Assembly (NCBI RefSeq): GCF_001719125.1
Contig: NZ_CP017006.1
Location: 1,936,384 to 2,000,383 of the forward strand
Reading direction: 5' to 3'
Length of the DNA: 64,000 bases
Source: Sulfolobus sp. A20
Lineage (GTDB): Archaea; Thermoproteota; Thermoprotei_A; Sulfolobales; Sulfolobaceae
The position numbers and the translations under genes are program-made. Every line of letters begins with the position of its first letter. Positions within the stretch are counted from its first letter, which is position 1. The notes below the pieces were generated by a model. It was not told the origin of the DNA and searched no databases. It was given only the letters and a program-made list of their open reading frames with translations. Shown here in pieces: positions 58,627-64,000 of this stretch.

Positions 58627-59459
58627 CTCCTAGGGAACCTCCAATCTGAATTAATTGCTCTTCCACTTAATCTAAATATCTCTGGTGGTAGTCTTTTATG
58701 TTGGGACGTTTTCACTAGCTTATCTACTTTACGGACTACCTCAATCGGAACCTTAAGCATATTGGATATTTCCTCTTCACTTCTCATTTCGTCGAATCTT
58801 AAATATAATATGGAATCTACTGTATCATAGTCTACACCCAATTCGCCCTCTGCCGTTTGTCCTTCCCATAAGGCTGGGGAGCTGGGTTTAGTTACTATTC
58901 GTTCCGGTAAACCTAAGCATCTTCCTAACATTCTTACTTGCGTTTTATACAAGTCTCCTATCGGAAGTACATCAACTCCACCATCTCCATATTTTGTGAA
59001 ATAGCCTAGAAGTAATTCACTTTTGTCTCCAGTCCCTACAACCAAGTAGTTTAACTTTTGAGCATAAGCATAAAGGAGTATCATTCTTGTTCTGGCTTTA
59101 ATATTTCCTATTATTACCCTATCCTCAGTATCGATATTGTTAGATATTGTTTTAACTATTTCATCGATGTTTATTAGTTTGTATTTATTCTCTGCATGAA
59201 GAAGTTTTACTAATTCTAATGAGTCCTCTAAGTCAATTTTTGGCGTAGAAGAAGAGGGCATGAGTAGTATGAAGAAGTTATCTGTAGCTTTAGCCAATAT
59301 AGAGGCTGTAACTGCTGAATCTATACCTCCACTTACACCTATAACGCCTCCATCCTTTCTACTAAACTCAAGGTATTCCTTTAACCTTTCAACTAGGTAA
59401 TCCACAACCGTATTACAATCTATCTTAAGTGAATTTCTCACATATTCTGGCATTACCAT
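58617..59459 (-). CDS. nadE: NAD synthetase, synthetase subunit
   Basis: 280 residues. The PP-loop SGGIDSAVTASILAKA (near residue 44) and GTGDKSELLLGYFTKYGDGGVD are the family signatures. It adenylates deamido-NAD and replaces the carboxylate with an amide, in the last step of NAD synthesis. It has no fused glutaminase domain, and the next gene supplies one. ATG at 59459, with a second ATG two codons on. Confidence 0.95.
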   Translation of the reverse strand: MVMPEYVRNSLKIDCNTVVDYLVERLKEYLEFSRKDGGVIGVSGGIDSAVTASILAKATDNFFILLMPSSSTPKIDLEDSLELVKLLHAENKYKLINIDEIVKTISNNIDTEDRVIIGNIKARTRMILLYAYAQKLNYLVVGTGDKSELLLGYFTKYGDGGVDVLPIGDLYKTQVRMLGRCLGLPERIVTKPSSPALWEGQTAEGELGVDYDTVDSILYLRFDEMRSEEEISNMLKVPIEVVRKVDKLVKTSQHKRLPPEIFRLSGRAINSDWRFPRRWV

Positions 59460-59509
59460 ACTAATATGTTATTAGTTTTAAGGAATAAATGTCTGAATAG
59501 AGAGCCCGT

Positions 59510-60034
59510 TTATGTCTTTTTAAAGTTGATTAAGATATAATTTAATATTTCGTACTTAATTGTATTTCTGTTATCCAAAGTTATAGTATATACTTTTCCT
59601 CCCCTAAGAGAGTCCTTTAAACTTCTATGAATTACTGCTAACAAGGGTTTTTCGTCCGAGTTAATAACCTTCAGAATAAAATCTTTCATTGATTTTATTG
59701 ATAATTCCATGGGTCCTATCTCGTCAATAGCTATGATATCAGAATTCGAAGTACTTGATTCTATATCAGCGAGAATTCTGTTCACGTTATCCTCGAGCAC
59801 GGTGTATTTGCCAATCTTTATTTTACCGGGATAGTCAACTCTAGCTAACCAATCGAACTTACCGGACCATATATCGACTATTTTAAATCCTATTCTCCTT
59901 CCTTCATGTTTGACCTCTGGGCAATAAAATCCTGAAATTTTTAAGTTTCTTCTTTTCAATTCATTCAGCAAAAAAATGAAAGTTGTAGTCTTCCCAACTC
60001 CTGGGTTTCCCGTTAAATATACTCTTAGTACCAC
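59510..60034 (-). CDS. THEP1-type nucleoside-triphosphatase
   Basis: 174 residues. Walker A YLTGNPGVGKTT, Walker B IIAIDEIGPMEL, and the family's GFYCPEVKHEGRRIGF stretch. These enzymes hydrolyse NTPs, GTP included, slowly and may act in nucleotide or tRNA-related steps. The start is a GTG at 60034. The stop lies 51 bases before nadE. Confidence 0.88.
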   Translation of the reverse strand: MVLRVYLTGNPGVGKTTTFIFLLNELKRRNLKISGFYCPEVKHEGRRIGFKIVDIWSGKFDWLARVDYPGKIKIGKYTVLEDNVNRILADIESSTSNSDIIAIDEIGPMELSIKSMKDFILKVINSDEKPLLAVIHRSLKDSLRGGKVYTITLDNRNTIKYEILNYILINFKKT

Positions 60035-60141
60035 GATAAGAATTCTCTACCTTTAGAGATATAATACTATATGGAAAAAGGTTTTTTGTACCCTAATGCT
60101 AATAAATTAACCGTATTAACAAATTTAAGCAGGATGGAATA

Positions 60142-61353
60142 ATGGGATTACTAGAAGTATATTCAAATCCAGAAAAGCCAGAGATTCTGTGCTCTTTGAT
60201 TGACGATAAAGGAAATAAAAAAGAGATCATGTTAATCAAGCTTCAAGATAACGGTATACATGTTTATAAAACACAAGAACATTACATTTTACCTCCTGTC
60301 CCTCAAATAGACTCTTTAATAAGGGATGTCATAGAAGAAGTTGCTGAAGAATTGAAAGTAGATTCTATAGTATATAACTCCGGTAATGATGATTCTAATT
60401 CAAATTCCTTAGTTCTAAGTAACGACTGGTTTGATGTGGAGAGACTAGCATTAGCATCATCTAAGCATGTTGCCTTATCAAGCGAGATAGATTCCAGGGT
60501 GATAGTTAGTATAGTAAAATTTTCTAATAATACTTTCGCGTCAACTGTACTAAGAAAGGAAGATTCGTTTCCGATACTTCAAATATTTATGGATACTTCG
60601 TATAACCCACCTTTAATCAAGATATATAATGAGTTGGGACAAGTAGTGGAGTCTAGGAGGGAGTACGTTAGCAATTTTGAGGACTATATAAAGGGTCTTA
60701 TAAATGAGGATGAGTACGCCATCGTTTATAGAGAATTGTTAGATTATAATTTTATACCTGCCGAGAATTCTACCGAGAATGGTAAGAAGCTCTACGTTGG
60801 ATGTATATTTAAGTACATTATCAGTTTTAACACTGAGAAAAGGAGTATAATAATAAAGAAGAGGAAATTAGCGAGAGTGTTAAAAGCAATACTTTACCTA
60901 GATAAGTTAGTAAATAATGTTGGTGTTGAAGTAATAATAGGTAATCTCACTGATATGGAAAACCTAGATAAAAATATACTAAAATTAAAGACTAAGGCAG
61001 AGAAATTACTAGGAAATAAGTTCAAAATAACTAACGTTAGTTACTATGGCGATAGTATGGAATTAATAAAGAATATTAAAGATGTTAAGAAAAGGCGGAA
61101 TGAAAATTCAAGCAATAAGGAAATACTATACGTTCTGCCAATTGTTTTTATTGTTGTTGCCGATTCAAAAAGGAGATTTGAGGAATATGTAGAGAGGATA
61201 ATTAAAGGACCAACATCTGATGGCTTAGAGCTACTTGATGAATATTTTAGGCAGAATTTATCTAGTTCGTTTGTAGCATATTTGGCAAATTTAGAGGAAA
61301 TCTTAATATTATATAATGATATTATTGAAGACTTAGATGATCAAGATGAGTGA
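60142..61353 (+). CDS. Hypothetical protein, 403 aa
   Basis: No recognised domain or motif. Soluble, acidic at both ends (C-terminus IIEDLDDQDE), with a few hydrophobic beta-rich stretches. Its end overlaps the chlorite dismutase-family gene by 8-17 bases, depending on that gene's start, so the two are translated together and likely work together. ATG at 60142. Confidence 0.75.
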   Translation: MGLLEVYSNPEKPEILCSLIDDKGNKKEIMLIKLQDNGIHVYKTQEHYILPPVPQIDSLIRDVIEEVAEELKVDSIVYNSGNDDSNSNSLVLSNDWFDVERLALASSKHVALSSEIDSRVIVSIVKFSNNTFASTVLRKEDSFPILQIFMDTSYNPPLIKIYNELGQVVESRREYVSNFEDYIKGLINEDEYAIVYRELLDYNFIPAENSTENGKKLYVGCIFKYIISFNTEKRSIIIKKRKLARVLKAILYLDKLVNNVGVEVIIGNLTDMENLDKNILKLKTKAEKLLGNKFKITNVSYYGDSMELIKNIKDVKKRRNENSSNKEILYVLPIVFIVVADSKRRFEEYVERIIKGPTSDGLELLDEYFRQNLSSSFVAYLANLEEILILYNDIIEDLDDQDE

Positions 61354-62017
61354 AAATAATGTAGTTTATATGTATGTTTCTTCATTTAAACTATCTCAAA
61401 ACTGGTGGAGTGAGAGTAGGGAAAATAGAAGAAAAATGGTTGATAATATAGAATCAATTGAGTCAAATTTTAGAGAAAATCTAATCTCATTAAAGAGATA
61501 TATATCTTTGAGATATGATAGTGATATCATTTATTGGATAAGTTCAGAAGACACTTCTAAGATTGTAGAATTTAAATATAATATTCTTAAAAGTTTGAAA
61601 AATTTTGGTTTTGAGAGCTTCTCTATGTTATCAGTTTATAAGCCCTCCCCTTACGTTAAAGGTAATTTTAATGTAAAATCTGTGCTCAATGCTGAGCCAT
61701 TACGTTACTTCATAGCCTATCCTATGAAAAAAAGCGTAGACTGGTATTTATTGCCTTTTGAAGATAGGGAAAAAATTATGAGAGAACACATAGAAATAGC
61801 TAAGAAACATCCAAAAAATAAGGGAATTAGATCATATACTACATACTCATTTGGAATTGGGGATTACGAATTTGTAGTGATATATGAAGTACCTTCAATA
61901 GAAGATTGGGTCGAGGTAGTCGAAGCCCTTAGAGAGGCTAAAGCTAGAAAATGGGTGATAAAGGAAGAGCCTATATTAGTAGGAGAACTTAAAGGTTTAG
62001 ATGTGTTTTTAGAATGA
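61346..62017 (+). CDS. Chlorite dismutase-family (coproheme decarboxylase-like) protein
   Basis: 223 residues. Family motifs are AYPMKKSVDWYLLP followed by EDRE, and REHIEIAKKHP, which hold the active tyrosine region and the heme-ligand histidine of ChdC/Cld proteins. Members bind heme or coproheme. Archaea usually make heme by the siroheme route, so a coproheme decarboxylase role is not assured. ATG 61346 is chosen; 61337 is possible. It convergently overlaps the Nudix gene. Confidence 0.85.
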   Translation: MSENNVVYMYVSSFKLSQNWWSESRENRRKMVDNIESIESNFRENLISLKRYISLRYDSDIIYWISSEDTSKIVEFKYNILKSLKNFGFESFSMLSVYKPSPYVKGNFNVKSVLNAEPLRYFIAYPMKKSVDWYLLPFEDREKIMREHIEIAKKHPKNKGIRSYTTYSFGIGDYEFVVIYEVPSIEDWVEVVEALREAKARKWVIKEEPILVGELKGLDVFLE

Positions 62018-62495
62018 GAAGTCCTATTATGGTCTTTGCGTCTTCAATTTTCTTCTCTTTAATCATATTTATCGCATCTTCAATTTTAACCTCTATTGGT
62101 TCAATTATCTCATAAGGCTCTGGTCTAGCTCCTACGTATTTCAAATTCTCAGCTAGATATAATCTCATGTACTCACTAGATATTCCAGGGGAGGAATAAA
62201 ATCCCACTATTTCGGTCAGCTTTTCAGCCTTATATCCTACTTCTTCTATTAACTCTCTTTCAGCAGCCTCTATTGGATTCTCATTTTCCTCAAGAGTTCC
62301 AGCAGGTAATTCGTATATCCATTTGCCAATTACGGGTCTATATTGCTTAATTAACACCACCTTTTCATCGTCTAGTCTAGGTATTATTACCACTGAACCC
62401 CTATGTTTGATATATTCCAATTCTCTCTCGTAACCATTAGGTAACTTGGTTTTTTCTACGTGAACCTCAAACTTCTTTCCGCTAAAAATTTTCAT
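61989..62495 (-). CDS. Nudix hydrolase, ADP-ribose pyrophosphatase type
   Basis: 168 residues. A complete Nudix box (ELPAGTLEENENP, then RELIEEVGY) with the downstream YSSPGISSEYMRLYLA of the ADP-sugar pyrophosphatase branch. It probably hydrolyses ADP-ribose, a byproduct of NAD turnover and toxic to proteins. ATG 62495 overlaps the upstream membrane protein gene's stop (ATGA). Confidence 0.9.
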   Translation of the reverse strand: MKIFSGKKFEVHVEKTKLPNGYERELEYIKHRGSVVIIPRLDDEKVVLIKQYRPVIGKWIYELPAGTLEENENPIEAAERELIEEVGYKAEKLTEIVGFYSSPGISSEYMRLYLAENLKYVGARPEPYEIIEPIEVKIEDAINMIKEKKIEDAKTIIGLLILKTHLNL

Positions 62496-63097
62496 ATATT
62501 AATTTTTAGTTTATCTCTTAAGAATTTTTCTATATATCTTAAAGCGAACTCCCAATCTATTTTTAGAAGTATATAACCTAGTATAGCGAAAACTGCTATA
62601 GAAATTATAGAGAGCTCAACAACATTAATATCTAGAAATGAAGAAATTAGTTGAATTCCCTCTACTTCGATGCTTATCTCTATACTACTCTTAACTATTT
62701 TCCCCACTATCGAGATCAAGATTAGTTTGAGTAATCCTAGCTTTGCTATACCAGAGGCTAGAAATATGTAGTCATCAAGGGGCAAAAATGGGAATATTGA
62801 AAATATAAATAATGTAAGATAAAATCCAATACTTTTACTAATTCTCTCTAGAAAAAGTATATTTTTGTTATTCTTTAATGGTTTTCTCACTGCAATACCT
62901 AAAGTATACATAACTGTTTTAGATAATGATGCTCCTAATCCACTACATATTATAACTAAGATAAGTGATAGTGGACTTACACCGCTCTTGAGAAGTATAC
63001 TAGTTGCTATTAACGTGTAAGGAGCACCTAGAAAAGGTGTCGCATTAGTCACAAAGGAAATCACGAATATTACTATCAACGCTTGGATTGATATCAT
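62492..63097 (-). CDS. Membrane protein, VTT/SNARE-associated-like
   Basis: 201 residues with about five hydrophobic helices. A central FPFLPLDDYIFLASGIAKLG resembles the loop in DedA/VTT proteins, but the match is weaker than for the DedA protein at 15504. Function unknown. ATG at 63097. It is coupled to the Nudix gene. Confidence 0.72.
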   Translation of the reverse strand: MISIQALIVIFVISFVTNATPFLGAPYTLIATSILLKSGVSPLSLILVIICSGLGASLSKTVMYTLGIAVRKPLKNNKNILFLERISKSIGFYLTLFIFSIFPFLPLDDYIFLASGIAKLGLLKLILISIVGKIVKSSIEISIEVEGIQLISSFLDINVVELSIISIAVFAILGYILLKIDWEFALRYIEKFLRDKLKINI

Positions 63098-63116
63098 TAT
63101 TATTATTTACCGGATA

Positions 63117-63368
63117 ATGACTTTTAAGCGTTATGATGTAAAGATGATTTCTATGAAGATTCCCATAAATGTGGACAAAGTTTCAGGTAAGATCGTAGCT
63201 GTTAGGGTAGATGGTAAGATGTCGTATAACTATTCTCCAGAATATATTCCATATGGTAGCAAGGTGTTAGCGTTAGAAGTTCAGGATGTTATAGTTCCTA
63301 AAGGAAGTCATGTTATTGAGATAATAACTGAGAAAGGGAATTACTTGAAGGCAAAATTTGTGGTTTAG
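63117..63368 (+). CDS. Hypothetical protein, 83 aa
   Basis: A small, beta-rich basic protein with no cysteines; family not recognised. ATG 63117 with a second in-frame ATG at 63144 as an alternative. It diverges from the membrane protein gene over 19 bases. Confidence 0.6.
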   Translation: MTFKRYDVKMISMKIPINVDKVSGKIVAVRVDGKMSYNYSPEYIPYGSKVLALEVQDVIVPKGSHVIEIITEKGNYLKAKFVV

Positions 63369-63443
63369 ATTATTTAACTTCTTCTCGTATATTAAGACTT
63401 TTTATTCTCAGCTTGATGTATACAAATTAGCTGGTGATAACTT

Positions 63444-63866
63444 ATGTGTTTATTTTGCGATATTATTAGCGGAAAGGATAGTGGTTACATAGTTTATGAA
63501 GATGATAACGTTGTAGCGTTCTTGGATAAGTTTCCAATCACCCCCGGTCATACTTTAGTAGTTCCGAGGAGGCACTATGAAAACTTCTTAGAAATACCTT
63601 CTGAAGTATTATCTTACTTTTGCGAAAGGGTAAAAATAATTGCAGTAGGAGTTAAAAACGCATTAGGAGCTGATGGTATAAGGATTTTAACCAATATAGG
63701 AAGAAGCGCGGGTCAAGTTATTTTTCACTCCCATTTTCATATCGTACCCATGTGGTTAAGTGATCCTAATATAGGTATGAACTTCGTGCCTAGGAAAGAG
63801 CAACCTAAGGAGTATTATGAATACATACAGAAAATTATAATAGAAAGTTTAAAGAATATTAAATAA
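63444..63866 (+). CDS. HIT-family nucleotide hydrolase
   Basis: 140 residues. The histidine triad HSHFHIVP near residue 95 with the catalytic His, and an N-terminal CLFC that binds zinc in many members. HIT proteins hydrolyse AMP- or nucleoside-phosphate conjugates; in archaea they may clean up AMP-lysine. ATG at 63444. Confidence 0.92.
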   Translation: MCLFCDIISGKDSGYIVYEDDNVVAFLDKFPITPGHTLVVPRRHYENFLEIPSEVLSYFCERVKIIAVGVKNALGADGIRILTNIGRSAGQVIFHSHFHIVPMWLSDPNIGMNFVPRKEQPKEYYEYIQKIIIESLKNIK

Positions 63867-63882
63867 TAAGGGTTAAATAGAA

Positions 63883-64000
63883 ATGGGAGTAGCTGAAGAT
63901 TTAAAAGGATTATTAGGGGAGAATTTTCGTGATGATCTAACTGAAAGGCTGTCTCATTCAGCAGATATGGGTTTCATTCCAGAGTTAGTCTGGTCTGGAA
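63883..64000 (+). CDS. FAD-linked oxidase, N-terminal part (runs off window)
   Basis: Only 39 codons are visible: MGVAEDLKGLLGENF and then a SADMGFIPELVW stretch. That resembles the start of GlcD/D-lactate dehydrogenase-type FAD oxidases, where a short helical segment precedes the FAD domain. Start ATG 63883, 16 bases after the HIT stop. The function is tentative. Confidence 0.5.
   Translation, partial: MGVAEDLKGLLGENFRDDLTERLSHSADMGFIPELVWSG

Overview
The window is low-G+C, gene-dense archaeal DNA that looks like a chromosomal segment of a Sulfolobales crenarchaeon (Saccharolobus/Sulfolobus type). The evidence is the herA-mre11-rad50-nurA operon, a malonyl-CoA reductase very close to the S. 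tokodaii enzyme as I remember it, a sulfide:quinone reductase with its three cysteines at the positions known from Acidianus ambivalens, a membrane-anchored acid protease, many leaderless starts close behind TATA boxes, and C/D box guide RNAs. Genes are packed tightly, often overlap by 1-50 bases, and use GTG and TTG starts freely. I see no insertion sequence, CRISPR array, tRNA or rRNA gene.

Layout. 1-4.4 kb: a double-hotdog acyl-CoA thioesterase (cut by the window edge), a small unknown gene preceded by a strong RNA-like hairpin, and a second, divergent HerA/NurA pair. 4.4-9 kb: CoA-disulfide reductase-like flavoprotein, phosphoglucose/phosphomannose isomerase, CysS and a Nudix hydrolase. 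9-20 kb: a secreted anchored protein, an OLD-like ATPase, an SDR without its catalytic residues, family 4 uracil-DNA glycosylase, small membrane proteins, a TauE/SafE exporter, DedA and DtxR proteins, and the B12 subunit of methylmalonyl-CoA mutase with its MeaB GTPase. 20-28.5 kb: sulfide:quinone reductase with a DUF1641-type partner, archaeal PEP carboxylase, a 1-Cys peroxiredoxin, the Nnr repair enzyme and a duplicated ferritin-like protein. 28.7-35 kb: the canonical HerA-Mre11-Rad50-NurA operon, followed by a zinc-type CDF transporter. 36-48 kb: methyltransferase, nucleoside hydrolase, Fur-like regulator, a coalescin-like SMC relative, CBS protein, phosphoesterase, D-aminoacyl-tRNA deacylase, thioredoxin and an MqnA/MqnD-like protein. 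48-64 kb: sedolisin protease, malonyl-CoA reductase with an inverted repeat in its leader, a radical SAM protein, LysO-type exporter, split glutamine-dependent NAD synthetase, a chlorite dismutase-family protein with an unknown partner, Nudix, membrane and HIT proteins, and the start of an FAD-linked oxidase.

How the genes work together. Several products fit autotrophic or sulfur-linked metabolism: malonyl-CoA reductase, methylmalonyl-CoA mutase, PEP carboxylase, sulfide:quinone reductase and the TauE/SafE exporter. Another group handles DNA breaks, base damage and chromosome structure: two HerA/NurA sets, Mre11/Rad50, uracil-DNA glycosylase and the coalescin-like protein. The least explained material is RNA-like. 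There are two clear C/D box sRNAs and a third probable one. Two of them share an 11-nt guide. Three G+C-rich hairpins lie at gene ends or in leaders.
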